Assembly: GCA_964494625.1 (NCBI GenBank)
Contig: CAZBRT010000001.1
Span: forward strand, 992,001 to 1,056,000
Source: UBA2784 sp964494625
GTDB lineage: Bacteria > Pseudomonadota > Alphaproteobacteria > Micropepsales > Micropepsaceae
Length of the DNA stretch: 64,000 bases
Reading direction: 5' to 3'
Shown here: positions 1-8,319 of the stretch, in pieces
Layout: every line of letters starts with the position of its first letter
Numbering within the stretch: the first letter of the stretch is position 1
Notes under the pieces: model-generated
What the model saw: only the letters and a program-made list of their open reading frames with translations
What the model was told of the DNA's origin: nothing
Databases searched by the model: none
Made by a program: the position numbers and the translations under genes

Positions 1-41
1 GCGACGATCTGGCTGAAATAGTAGAGTTCTTCGAGGGTCAT
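1..41 (-). CDS. 5' end of a second membrane-anchored paralogue (partial)
   Basis: Only the first 13-14 codons are in the window. They read MTLEELYYFSQIVA, almost the same as the first residues of the complete gene beside it (MTLEEVYFISQIVA). The start codon overlaps the stop codon of that gene in an ATGA arrangement, so the two are probably translationally coupled tandem paralogues. The rest lies beyond the left edge. Function unknown. Confidence 0.6.
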   Translation of the reverse strand, partial: MTLEELYYFSQIV

Positions 42-562
42 TGGCGCTCGCTCTGCCCACTCCCGAACGGCCGCTGAATGCCGACCAAGACCGAACTCTC
101 CGCAGCCTCGGCGGTGTCCATTTCCTCGATGAACGCGCGCGTGATCACTGCGTTGGACTTTTCGGCCTGCCAGATATCCATGAATTTTGGATGGTTCATG
201 AATCCGCGGAACCATTTGCGCCGCAGGCGCCAGACTTCGGCGTCAAGGATGCCGTTCTTGTGCAGCGCAAACTGCGCCTCTGTCCGCAGGATGAGTCCCC
301 GGAAGTGGCGATGCAACTGGTAGTTTTCAGATTCGATGAGGCTGTCCGGACTCTTGATCACTTTATAGATCAATTGGCTGATCGGACTGCCATCGGCAAG
401 CCTGTCATTCACCTCCGCGATTGATGTTTGCGCATCCCAGATTGCTTTCGCGCGGATGAAACGGCTGTTCTGTCGGGTCTGGATCGCCACATAGACGAGC
501 GAGCCGAATATCGCGACGACGGCGACGATCTGGGAAATGAAATAGACTTCTTCGAGGGTCAT
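38..562 (-). CDS. small membrane-anchored hypothetical protein
   Basis: A 174-residue protein of unknown function. It has one hydrophobic segment near the N-terminus (about residues 8-27, ISQIVAVVAIFGSLVYVAIQ). A basic, Gln/Asn-containing stretch (TRQNSRFIRAKAIWDAQ) and a mostly helical soluble part follow. This layout resembles small alphaproteobacterial proteins of the SQIVA...Q-RQN type that often occur in tandem arrays, a likeness recalled from memory. The stop codon overlaps the start of a paralogue that continues off the left edge. No catalytic motif is seen. Confidence 0.6.
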   Translation of the reverse strand: MTLEEVYFISQIVAVVAIFGSLVYVAIQTRQNSRFIRAKAIWDAQTSIAEVNDRLADGSPISQLIYKVIKSPDSLIESENYQLHRHFRGLILRTEAQFALHKNGILDAEVWRLRRKWFRGFMNHPKFMDIWQAEKSNAVITRAFIEEMDTAEAAESSVLVGIQRPFGSGQSERQ

Positions 563-812
563 TTGCGCCCCTTTGGTGTCTGCAGTCTCAAGCCGGGAGC
601 AGGAGTATCAGAGTTTTGCGGCAAGAAGAACGCTGCAGCCGTTGCCCCCTCCTCAGCGCCGCGCGCCGATCTGATTTCCCGAAAAGTAGCGCTGGTCACG
701 CGTTGTTCATCGCGGGTGGCCGGTCGCGGTGCCGCCGCCGCGTTGCCGGGTCTTGGCCACAATCGGGGCAGGGAATGACTGCCGCACCCAAAACGCTTGC
801 GGAGCCTCCCCC

Positions 813-2243
813 ATGGTCAACATTCCCGAGCCCTCGTTTTCATTCCAGGGCATTCGCGCCCGCGCGCCCGGCATCAAGCTGGTCGGCATCGTTTTCATGA
901 CGTTCCTTCTGGGCATTCCCCTCTTCCTCATCCAGGCGACGGTTTCCGAGCGCCGCGCCTCAGCCGATTCGGCGGCGGCATCGGTCGCGCAAGGCTGGGG
1001 CGGACCGCAGGAACTGGCCGGCCCCTTCCTCATCATCCCCTATTCGGTCCCCGAGCGGCGCACGTCCACCGGTGTGCTGCAGGAAGCGGCACAGCGCGGC
1101 ACGATCGTGCTGGCGCCGGAGACGTTTGATGCAACGATCGATGCCAAGACCCAGATGCGCGCGCGGGGAATTTATGCCGTGCCGGTCTATGAGAGTGACG
1201 TCAATCTGGCGGCGGCATTCGACCTTTCCCGGCTTGACGGCAAGTTGCGCAGCGATGCTGTCATCGACTTTGCCAATGCGCGCCTTTCGCTGGCGCTCAG
1301 CGATCCGCGCGGGCTGACGGCAGCACCCTCGCTTGCACTCAAGGCGGAGGGCCTTTCGATGCTTTCAACCACACCGCCGCGCTTCGAGCCAGGCTCGGGC
1401 CTCGACAGCTGGGTGACGGGCATGCATGCCGATCTTTCGGGTCTTTTGCCCGGCCAGAAATTCAGTGTGCGCATCGGCTTTGGCCTTCGTGGCCTCAATG
1501 TGCTCCAGATCGTGCCGGTCGGCGATACGACCAAGGCAAGCATCACGGCCGACTGGCCCCATCCGAGCTTCTCGGGATCGTTCCTGCCGGTCACGCGCGA
1601 GATCAGCGAAACGGGCTTTACCGCCCAATGGGAAATACCGGCGCTGGCGCGCGCCATGCCCCAGGTCTTCTTTGAGCCGGGCGGCGGCTATCTGGTTGCC
1701 GGGTCGGGATTTGGCGTCCAGTTCTTCGAGCCGGTTGACCTCTATCATTCGACCGAACGGGCGCTCAAATACGCGCTCCTGTTCATCGGGCTTGCGTTCC
1801 TTGCCTTTTTTCTGGTGGAGACGCTGACGCAGGCACGCATCCATGTGGTGCAGTATCTGCTCGTGGGTTCGGCGCAGGTGCTGTTCTATCTCCTGCTGCT
1901 GGCGCTGGCCGAGCAGATCGGTTTTGCCAACGCCTATCTTGCTGCCACCTTGGCCTCGGTCGCGCTCACCTGCCTTTACGCCGGGGCGATATTCCACTCA
2001 CGGGGCAAGGGAATCATGCTGTTCGGCGTGCTCGGATCGCTCTACGCGCTCCTCTTTGCCATCCTCGACCAGGAAGATTATGCGCTTCTGGCGGGCTCGG
2101 CGGTGCTTTTTGTCGCATTGGCCTTGACCATGTTCCTGACGCGCAAGATAGACTGGTATCAGGTTGCGGTGCTTCCGGCGGCGGCTCCCGATGCTCCCAT
2201 GGCGGGGGGCGGGGCAGGTCCGGAGGTACAGGAAAAAGGATGA
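813..2243 (+). CDS. creD: CreD-like inner membrane protein
   Basis: A 476-residue protein matching the CreD inner-membrane family in layout: an N-terminal membrane segment (about 22-42), a large periplasmic beta-rich domain (about 45-310, with GPFLIIPY near its start) and a cluster of membrane segments at about 315-450, ending in a short Gly/Ala-rich tail. In enterobacteria CreD belongs to the CreBC regulon and affects envelope phenotypes. No creABC genes are here, so its regulation is probably different. The ATG at 813 was chosen because GGAG lies about 8 bases upstream and the membrane segment follows; an in-frame extension to 729 has no such support. sdhB follows after 7 bases. Confidence 0.8.
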   Translation: MVNIPEPSFSFQGIRARAPGIKLVGIVFMTFLLGIPLFLIQATVSERRASADSAAASVAQGWGGPQELAGPFLIIPYSVPERRTSTGVLQEAAQRGTIVLAPETFDATIDAKTQMRARGIYAVPVYESDVNLAAAFDLSRLDGKLRSDAVIDFANARLSLALSDPRGLTAAPSLALKAEGLSMLSTTPPRFEPGSGLDSWVTGMHADLSGLLPGQKFSVRIGFGLRGLNVLQIVPVGDTTKASITADWPHPSFSGSFLPVTREISETGFTAQWEIPALARAMPQVFFEPGGGYLVAGSGFGVQFFEPVDLYHSTERALKYALLFIGLAFLAFFLVETLTQARIHVVQYLLVGSAQVLFYLLLLALAEQIGFANAYLAATLASVALTCLYAGAIFHSRGKGIMLFGVLGSLYALLFAILDQEDYALLAGSAVLFVALALTMFLTRKIDWYQVAVLPAAAPDAPMAGGGAGPEVQEKG

Positions 2244-2250
2244 ACCGAAC

Positions 2251-3021
2251 ATGGTGCAGCTGACATTGCCGCGTAACAGCAAAGTCAAGACCGGCAAGAC
2301 GCACAAGCGTCCGGAAGGTGCAAAGAACGTCAAGGAGTTCCGCATCTACCGTTACGATCCGGATGGCGGCGGCAATCCCCGGCTCGATACCTATTTCGTT
2401 GACCGCGACAATTGCGCGCCGATGGTTCTCGACGCGCTCATCAAGATCAAGAACGAGATCGACCCCACACTCACCTTCCGGCGCTCCTGCCGCGAGGGTG
2501 TGTGTGGCTCGTGCGCCATGAATATTGACGGGTCAAACACGCTCGCCTGCACCAAGGCGATGGATGACATTGACGGGGCGGTTGCGATCTATCCCTTGCC
2601 GCACATGGACGTGATCAAGGACCTCGTGCCCGATCTTTCCAATTTCTATGCGCAGTACGGTTCGATCCAGCCCTTCCTGCAAACGAAAGAAGCGCCCGCG
2701 AAAGAGCATCTCCAGGCACCCAAGGAGCGCGAGAAGCTCGACGGACTTTATGAGTGTATCCTGTGCGCGTGCTGCTCGACGTCGTGTCCCAGCTATTGGT
2801 GGAATGGCGACAAATATCTCGGGCCAGCAGCCCTTCTTCAGGCCTATCGCTGGCTGGCCGACAGCCGCGATGAGGCGACTGACGCACGGCTCGACAATCT
2901 GGAAGACCCGTTCAAGCTCTATCGCTGCCACACGATCATGAATTGCGCGACGGTCTGCCCCAAGGGCCTCAATCCCGCCAAGGCGATTGCCGAGATCAAG
3001 AAGATGATGGTCGCGCGCTGA
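2251..3021 (+). CDS. sdhB: succinate dehydrogenase iron-sulfur subunit
   Basis: A 256-residue SdhB of normal length that passes electrons from succinate oxidation (SdhA flavin) to the quinone site in SdhCD. All three cluster motifs are visible: the 2Fe-2S set CREGVCGSCAMN, the 4Fe-4S set CILCACCSTSCP and the 3Fe-4S set CHTIMNCATVCPKG. The start at 2251 follows a purine-rich GGAAAAAGGA that spans the stop of the CreD-like gene. The stop overlaps the next start as TGATG. sdhC, sdhD and sdhA do not precede it, so the complex is encoded at split loci. Confidence 0.95.
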   Translation: MVQLTLPRNSKVKTGKTHKRPEGAKNVKEFRIYRYDPDGGGNPRLDTYFVDRDNCAPMVLDALIKIKNEIDPTLTFRRSCREGVCGSCAMNIDGSNTLACTKAMDDIDGAVAIYPLPHMDVIKDLVPDLSNFYAQYGSIQPFLQTKEAPAKEHLQAPKEREKLDGLYECILCACCSTSCPSYWWNGDKYLGPAALLQAYRWLADSRDEATDARLDNLEDPFKLYRCHTIMNCATVCPKGLNPAKAIAEIKKMMVAR

Positions 3022-4115
3022 TGCGCCGCACGTTCCATGCTTTTGTTGCGGCCGGTTTTCTTCTCCTCGCGCCGCGCGCGCTGGCGGCGGATGATCTTGA
3101 TGAAATGCTGGAGGCCGCGCGCGCCCGCCACGACATTCCGGCCATCGCTGCCCTTGTCCTGAAGGACGGTGAAATTGTTGCCGAGGGTGCGGTGGGTGAG
3201 CGGGCGATGGGGTCGGGCGTGCGGGTCACACGCGATGATCTCTGGCATCTGGGTTCCAACACCAAAGCGATGACGGCCTTTCTGGCGGCGCGTCTCATCG
3301 ACAAGGGCCTGCTCGACTGGCGGACCACGCTGCATGACGTGTTGGGCGAGAGCGTGCCCGACATGCGCGATGTCTATGAACCGGTCACGCTGGATGACCT
3401 CTTCTCCCACCAAAGCGGGCTTCCCGCCAATCTGCCAGCGCTTCCGATCCTCATGTTCAAGGCCGACGATCGGCCGCTTTCCCTGCAGCGCCTTGCCTAT
3501 GCGCAGGCGGCGCTGATTGATGCGCCACGGGGCGAGCGCGGCCGCTATTTTGAATATTCAAACTCAGGCTTCGTGGTTGCCGCTGCCATGCTGGAAACCG
3601 CCGCCGACAGCGACTACGAGACATTGATGCAGAGGGAGATTTTTGCGCCCCTCGGCATCACGCATTTCGGCTGGGGGCCGCCTGGCACGGATGGCACCCT
3701 TGACCAGCCCATCGCCCATGCCGGAGCCATCCCCGTGACGGCGCGCGTTGCGTCGGACAATCCGGCGGTCCTTTCAGGTGCAGGCACGCTCCATCTTTCG
3801 CTCCGGGATTGGGCAAAATTCGCCGATGCAATGCTTGATGCGATGGGTGGCGACACGAGCCTTGTCTCGGCGGACGCGCTCCTGCATCTCACCACGCCAC
3901 AGCACGACGGCAGCACCTATGCGGGTGGCTGGGTGCTGGTGACGGCGCTGGGGGATGGCGTGATCGCACACGAGGGCTCGAACACGGTGTGGTACGCGAT
4001 CATCGCGCTGTCGCCGCACACGAATACGGCCATCCTGCTCGTCAGCAATTCTGGCGCTGCCCGGGATGCAGAGGTCGAGGTTCTGCAGCAGATCCTCGCG
4101 ACATACCCGCTTTAA
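3021..4115 (+). CDS. secreted serine hydrolase of the beta-lactamase/PBP fold
   Basis: A 364-residue protein with a signal peptide (residues 1 to about 22, ending ALA-A). It has the class C beta-lactamase/esterase (PF00144-type) set: SNTK at residues 79-82 (SxxK nucleophile and base), YSN (YxN) in the middle, and HEGSN near the C-terminus as the HxG-type third motif. The substrate cannot be told; family members include D-aminopeptidases, esterases and penicillin-binding-like proteins. The start overlaps the sdhB stop (TGATG), so it is probably co-translated with sdhB despite no clear functional link. Confidence 0.85.
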   Translation: MRRTFHAFVAAGFLLLAPRALAADDLDEMLEAARARHDIPAIAALVLKDGEIVAEGAVGERAMGSGVRVTRDDLWHLGSNTKAMTAFLAARLIDKGLLDWRTTLHDVLGESVPDMRDVYEPVTLDDLFSHQSGLPANLPALPILMFKADDRPLSLQRLAYAQAALIDAPRGERGRYFEYSNSGFVVAAAMLETAADSDYETLMQREIFAPLGITHFGWGPPGTDGTLDQPIAHAGAIPVTARVASDNPAVLSGAGTLHLSLRDWAKFADAMLDAMGGDTSLVSADALLHLTTPQHDGSTYAGGWVLVTALGDGVIAHEGSNTVWYAIIALSPHTNTAILLVSNSGAARDAEVEVLQQILATYPL

Positions 4116-4146
4116 CTCTTTGATTGGTTTGCGGTTTACCGCGGGC

Positions 4147-4175
4147 TTGATTTTATTCGATAATTCAATATATAT
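4147..4175 (+). promoter_or_regulatory. predicted ars promoter
   Basis: TTGATT at 4147-4152 is separated by 17 bases from ATATAT at 4170-4175, a reasonable sigma-70-type pair, 42 bases ahead of the arsI-like start. The -10 element lies inside the inverted repeat described separately, a layout suited to repression by ArsR. Predicted from sequence only. Confidence 0.5.
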
Positions 4176-4188
4176 TGAAACATCGAAT
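4155..4188. promoter_or_regulatory. 34-bp inverted repeat, predicted ArsR operator
   Basis: The core TTCAATATATATTGAA (4164-4179) is a perfect 16-bp palindrome. It is flanked symmetrically by ATTCGA (4155-4160) and TCGAAT (4183-4188), all centred on 4171.5. AT-rich dyads of this kind are typical ArsR/SmtB operators. It covers the predicted -10 element and sits just upstream of the arsI-arsR-arsC genes. Confidence 0.65.
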
Positions 4189-4217
4189 TGACTTCCTCCC
4201 ACGACAAGGACCACCCC

Positions 4218-4709
4218 ATGAAGCGCTTCCACGTCCATCTGCAGGTCAACGACCTTGCCGATTCGATCCGGTTCTACTCAGCCCTGTTCGGTCTTGAGCC
4301 CGCCAAGGTGAAGCACGATTACGCGAAATGGATGCTCGAGGATCCGCGCGTCAATTTTGCGATCTCGACATCCGCACAGAAGACGACCGGTCTTTCGCAT
4401 CTGGGCATCCAGGTGGAAAGCGAAGCCGAGCTTGAGGCGGCGACAGGCAATGCGGCGCGCGCAGCCAACAGCACCGTCACCGAGACGGATGCGACTTGCT
4501 GCTATGCGCGCTCCGACAAGGCGTGGGCCGAAGACCCGCAAGGCGTGCGCTGGGAAACTTTCCTGACGCATGGTGACGCAACCTCCTATGGCTTCTCTGC
4601 CGATGAAAGGGCGTCCGCAGCCGGACCAGAGGCGGCCTGCGCGCCGGGCGGGTGCGGCAGTGCGGCGAAGGAAGTCCCTGAAAAGCCCAAGGTTGCCGCC
4701 TGCTGCTGA
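4218..4709 (+). CDS. arsI: ArsI/CadI-family VOC protein, probable C-As lyase
   Basis: A 163-residue vicinal-oxygen-chelate protein. ArsI cleaves the C-As bond of trivalent organoarsenicals, using Fe(II) and a vicinal cysteine pair. Here the pair is Cys94-Cys95 in TCCYARSDKAW, and likely metal ligands are His5 or His7, His61 (LSHLG) and Glu113 (WETF). The C-terminus carries extra cysteines (ACAPGGCG and a final ACC), as in relatives that bind thiophilic metals. CadI-type proteins of the same family are annotated for cadmium, so the substrate is not certain. Start: AAGGA (4206-4210) lies 7 bases before the ATG. It is the first gene of an ars unit. Confidence 0.8.
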   Translation: MKRFHVHLQVNDLADSIRFYSALFGLEPAKVKHDYAKWMLEDPRVNFAISTSAQKTTGLSHLGIQVESEAELEAATGNAARAANSTVTETDATCCYARSDKAWAEDPQGVRWETFLTHGDATSYGFSADERASAAGPEAACAPGGCGSAAKEVPEKPKVAACC

Positions 4710-4771
4710 TCCTTCCACATTCATGGAAGCGTCACACCGTCTTGCTACAGCGCCGCGCATGGAGACATGGA

Positions 4772-5122
4772 ATGGAAGCTCTTATGGAATCGCGTGAAGC
4801 CATCCGTTCCTTCGCGGCGCTGGCGCAGGACACGCGCCTTGCCGTCATCCGCACGCTGGTTGTGGCCGGCGACAACGGGCTTGCGGCGGGCCAGATCGGC
4901 GAGGCCTTGGGCGTCTCGGCACCCACTCTGTCGTTCCACCTGAAAGAGCTTGAAAACGCAGGCCTTGTGCGCTCACGGCGTGAAAGCCGGCAGATTTTCT
5001 ATACGGCGGATTTTGCGCGCATGCGCAACCTCATCGGTTTTCTCCTGCGCGATTGCTGCCGGGGCGAGGCGGACTGTGCGATGCCCGAAGCACTACCCAA
5101 GACTGCATGCGGAGCGGCGTGA
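4772..5122 (+). CDS. arsR: ArsR-family arsenic-responsive repressor
   Basis: A 116-residue winged-helix ArsR/SmtB repressor. The recognition helix region reads SAPTLSFHLKELENAGLV (about 49-66). With this start the C-terminal cysteines fall at 95, 96 and 102 (DCCRGEADC), the same spacing and even numbering reported for the three-coordinate As(III) site of Acidithiobacillus ferrooxidans ArsR, rather than the CVC site in helix 3. The start at 4772 has GGAG 7 bases upstream; an ATG at 4784 with GGAAG is also possible. The stop overlaps arsC as TGATG. It probably represses from the dyad at 4155-4188. Confidence 0.9.
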   Translation: MEALMESREAIRSFAALAQDTRLAVIRTLVVAGDNGLAAGQIGEALGVSAPTLSFHLKELENAGLVRSRRESRQIFYTADFARMRNLIGFLLRDCCRGEADCAMPEALPKTACGAA

Positions 5123-5628
5123 TGAATCCTGACAAGACTTTCAATGTCCTTTTCCTGTGCACGGGCAATTCGGCACGTTCGGTGATGGCGGAGGCCTGGC
5201 TCAATTTTGCCGGTCGCGGGCGGTTCAAAGCCTTCAGCGCGGGTTCGATGCCGACAGGCAAGGTCAATCCGCACACGCTGGACGTGCTGAAGATCGCTGG
5301 TGTGCCGATGAAAGAAGCGCCCCGCTCCAAGAGCTGGAGCGAGTTTGCCGCTCCAGGCGCGCCGGAGATGGATTTCGTCATCACGGTCTGTGATTCCGCT
5401 GCGGGCGAAGTTTGTCCCATCTGGCCGGGCCAGCCGATGAACGCGCATTGGGGTTTTGTTGATCCCGCCGCCGTCACCGGCTCGGACATTGAAAAACAGG
5501 CAGCGTTTCTGGATGTTTTCCGCCAGATCCGCGCCCGCATCGACATTTTCATCAATCTGCCGATGGCCTCACTCGACAGACTGGCACTCAAGAAGCATCT
5601 CGACGATATCGGCAGGGTCGAGGGTTAA
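5122..5628 (+). CDS. arsC: arsenate reductase, low-MW phosphatase type
   Basis: A 168-residue LMW-PTPase-type ArsC that reduces arsenate to arsenite. The active-site loop is CTGNSARS with nucleophile Cys13 and Arg19. WGFVDPAAVTG in the middle is typical of this family. Further cysteines (VCDSAAGEVC) may form the disulfide cascade recycled by thioredoxin or glutaredoxin. Translation is coupled to arsR by a TGATG overlap. No arsenite efflux gene (arsB, acr3) follows here, which is unusual because arsenite is the more toxic product. Confidence 0.9.
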   Translation: MNPDKTFNVLFLCTGNSARSVMAEAWLNFAGRGRFKAFSAGSMPTGKVNPHTLDVLKIAGVPMKEAPRSKSWSEFAAPGAPEMDFVITVCDSAAGEVCPIWPGQPMNAHWGFVDPAAVTGSDIEKQAAFLDVFRQIRARIDIFINLPMASLDRLALKKHLDDIGRVEG

Positions 5629-5792
5629 TCTGCCGCTTTATGAACGGCCTGAAATACAAGTTGAAGGGAATGTGATGGAATGGCGGCGGATCAGTCCTTC
5701 TGCCGCCTGCGCCCGGCGTCTAGACTCCCCGTTGCTACGCCAAGGCCCGGATGTACGGGTCCCCGATATCCGGGTCATTGCCGGGAGGATCC

Positions 5793-6542
5793 ATGCGCCG
5801 CCGCCTGATGCTTGCTGCCTTTCTGCCGCTCATTGCCTTCACGCCGGTCTGCATCGTGGCCGCGCAGGAAAATGTGCTGCCGCCAACGCCGACAGAGGCA
5901 ACAGCGGGTATTGATCCGGTCATTGAGGGCATGGCGGGGCCTTTCATGTTCGCGCAAGGCAGCGGTGGCCCCGAGTGTCGCGTTGAGCTTTCGACAGAAG
6001 CGGTGATCCACGCCTTTGCGATCATCATTCCTGACACCTGTATTGCCGATTTTCCGTTGCTGGCGGAAATCGCAGGCTGGACCATGCTGGAAGACGGCAC
6101 GCTGCGCCTGACTGATGCCTTGGGCAAAGGGATCCAGGATTTTACCGAAACGGAATCCGGTCTGTTCCTCAGCGGTGAGCCGCCGGGCTATTCGATGGTC
6201 AATGTTGACGAGAGCGATTTTGCCGAAACGCAGCCTGTTGGCAGTTTTCCGGAGAAGCATGCAGGCGCCTACGTGCTCTCGCAGGCCGAAGCGCCTGATC
6301 TTGCGCGCTGCGAGGTCAATCTCCTGCTCGAGGCGGGCGGCGAGGACTGGTATCTGGTGTCGGTTGATCCTTCGTGCCCGACCGAGCTTCTGCGTTTCGA
6401 GATCATCGGCTGGCGACCGGCACCGGAGGGAATCATGCTGATCGGCAAGCCGGGCGAAATCGGCGTGCTTGCGGGCACCGAATTGGGGCCGCTGGAAGGA
6501 AAGATCGAGCCAGGCCTGACGCTCAGACTGGTCCGAATCTGA
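5793..6542 (+). CDS. exported protein with two Inh/Omp19-like repeats
   Basis: A 249-residue protein with a signal peptide (about 1-25, ending VAA-Q). The rest shows two related halves, each with a single-Cys entry, the pattern AGW or IGW followed by a hydrophobic strand, and a G-rich end (WTMLEDGTLRLTDALG, then GWRPAPEGIMLIG). This resembles the AprI/Inh protease-inhibitor fold seen in the Brucella lipoprotein Omp19, but the match is by pattern only. The start follows GGGAGG 4 bases upstream. If correct, it would protect envelope proteins from proteases. Confidence 0.5.
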   Translation: MRRRLMLAAFLPLIAFTPVCIVAAQENVLPPTPTEATAGIDPVIEGMAGPFMFAQGSGGPECRVELSTEAVIHAFAIIIPDTCIADFPLLAEIAGWTMLEDGTLRLTDALGKGIQDFTETESGLFLSGEPPGYSMVNVDESDFAETQPVGSFPEKHAGAYVLSQAEAPDLARCEVNLLLEAGGEDWYLVSVDPSCPTELLRFEIIGWRPAPEGIMLIGKPGEIGVLAGTELGPLEGKIEPGLTLRLVRI

Positions 6543-6677
6543 TCCCTTTGCCCACAATGATCCTGCCTGCCTTGCGCGGCCCCGAGCGGGGCTGATAGAG
6601 CGTGGCCAAAGGCCGGGGCATGCCAGCCCGGCCAATTGCTTTGGGACCCTTTCGGGCCGCAGCCAGGAACGATCATT

Positions 6678-8180
6678 ATGGTCAAGGAACTCACCCATTT
6701 CATCAATGGCCGCCATGTGAAGGGCACGTCCGGCCGTTTTGGTGATGTCTTCAATCCGAACACGGGCGAGGTGCAGGCGCGCACGCCACTTGCAAGCGCT
6801 GCCGAGTTGCGCAGCGCGGTCGAAGCCGCCGCAGCTGCCTTTCCCGCCTGGTCTGCCATGAACCCGCAGCGCCGTGCGCGCGTGATGTTCAACTTCAAGC
6901 AGCTTGTCGAAAAGAACATGGACGATCTTGCCCGCATGCTCTCGCTTGAGCACGGCAAGGTGATTGCCGACTCGAAGGGCGACATCCAGCGCGGGCTTGA
7001 AGTGATCGAGTTCGCCTGCGGCATTCCGCACCTGACCAAAGGCGAGTACACGGAAAACGCGGGCACCGGCATTGATGTCTATTCGATGCGCCAGCCCTTG
7101 GGCGTGGTCGCGGGCATTACGCCGTTCAACTTCCCGGCCATGATCCCGATGTGGATGTTCGGTGTCGCGATTGCCTGCGGCAACACGTTTGTGTGCAAGC
7201 CGTCCGAGAAGGACCCGAGCGTTCCCTTGCGCCTTGCCGAACTGATGATGGAGGCGGGTGCGCCGGCCGGCGTGCTCAATGTCGTCAATGGCGGCAAGGA
7301 AGCGGTCGATGCGATCCTCACCGATCCCGACATCCGCGCGGTGTCGTTCGTCGGTTCGACCGCGATTGCCGAACATGTCTATCGCACGGGATCCGCGCAC
7401 GGAAAGCGCGTGCAGGCGATGGGCGGCGCCAAGAACCACGCCATCATCATGCCGGACGCCGATCTGGACCAGGTGACGGATGAATTGATCGGCGCGGGCT
7501 ATGGCTCCGCCGGTGAGCGCTGCATGGCCATCCCGGTTGTCGTGCCCGTTACCGACAAGCTGGCCGATGCGCTGGTCTCGCGCCTCAAGCCGCGGGTGGA
7601 GTCGCTCAAGGTCGGGCTCTCGACCGATGCCGATGCGAATTATGGTCCGCTCGTCACGCGCGAGCACCGCGACAAGGTGAAGGCCTATATCGACATGGGC
7701 GTCAAGGAAGGCGCCGAGTTGCTGGTCGATGGGCGCGGCTTTTCCATGCAGGGTTACGAGAAGGGATTTTTCCTCGGCGGATCGCTCTTCGACCGCGTGC
7801 GGCCGGAGATGAAGTCCTATCAGGACGAGATTTTCGGGCCGGTGCTGCAGATTGCCCGTGCGCGCGATTTCGACGAGGCGATCAGCCTGCCGTCCAGACA
7901 CCAGTACGGCAACGGCGTTGCGATTTTTACGCGCGACGGTGATGCGGCGCGTGAATTTGCCTCGCGCGTGCAGGTCGGCATGGTCGGCATCAATGTGCCG
8001 ATCCCGGTGCCGCTGGCCTATCACACGTTCGGCGGCTGGAAGCGTTCGGCCTTTGGCGACGTCAACCAGCATGGTCCCGAAGGCGTGCGCTTCTTTACCA
8101 AGATCAAGACTGTCACCCAGCGCTGGCCCAAGGGCGGCGTGCGGGAAGGCTCGTCCTTCGTGATCCCGACCATGAAATAA
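6678..8180 (+). CDS. mmsA: methylmalonate-semialdehyde dehydrogenase, CoA-acylating
   Basis: A 500-residue aldehyde dehydrogenase of the MmsA/IolA type. It converts malonate- or methylmalonate-semialdehyde with CoA and NAD+ to acetyl- or propionyl-CoA in valine, beta-alanine and inositol breakdown. The active-site segment is GSAGERCMAI with the nucleophilic Cys near residue 281, the ERCMA form typical of the CoA-acylating family. GITPFNFP and FVGST of the coenzyme-binding domain are present. The ATG at 6678 follows AGGAA. Its partners (mmsB, iol genes) are not here, so it seems to be a single-gene unit. Confidence 0.93.
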   Translation: MVKELTHFINGRHVKGTSGRFGDVFNPNTGEVQARTPLASAAELRSAVEAAAAAFPAWSAMNPQRRARVMFNFKQLVEKNMDDLARMLSLEHGKVIADSKGDIQRGLEVIEFACGIPHLTKGEYTENAGTGIDVYSMRQPLGVVAGITPFNFPAMIPMWMFGVAIACGNTFVCKPSEKDPSVPLRLAELMMEAGAPAGVLNVVNGGKEAVDAILTDPDIRAVSFVGSTAIAEHVYRTGSAHGKRVQAMGGAKNHAIIMPDADLDQVTDELIGAGYGSAGERCMAIPVVVPVTDKLADALVSRLKPRVESLKVGLSTDADANYGPLVTREHRDKVKAYIDMGVKEGAELLVDGRGFSMQGYEKGFFLGGSLFDRVRPEMKSYQDEIFGPVLQIARARDFDEAISLPSRHQYGNGVAIFTRDGDAAREFASRVQVGMVGINVPIPVPLAYHTFGGWKRSAFGDVNQHGPEGVRFFTKIKTVTQRWPKGGVREGSSFVIPTMK

Positions 8181-8306
8181 TGCTGCAGCGCGGCGTGCAA
8201 TTCCGCGCCGTCTTGCCGCAGCCTCACGGGCCGCAGCTTCACGTGTAACGGCAGTTGTGATCTAGTTTCCCCAAGGAAAGGGCGGTTGATGACTTCCCGC
8301 CCGGTC

Positions 8307-8312
8307 GGGGGA
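8307..8312 (+). promoter_or_regulatory. ribosome binding site that favours the ATG at 8320
   Basis: GGGGGA lies 7 bases before the ATG at 8320 but only 1 base before the in-frame ATG at 8314, so 8320 is the better start of the lipoprotein gene. Confidence 0.5.
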
Positions 8313-8319
8313 CATGTTG

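Noticed and set aside
5775..8072. Long open frame on the minus strand across the Inh-like gene and mmsA
   Set aside because: Shadow of the real genes in GC-rich DNA; no recognisable domains, Arg/His/Asp-biased composition, and the plus-strand genes are certain.
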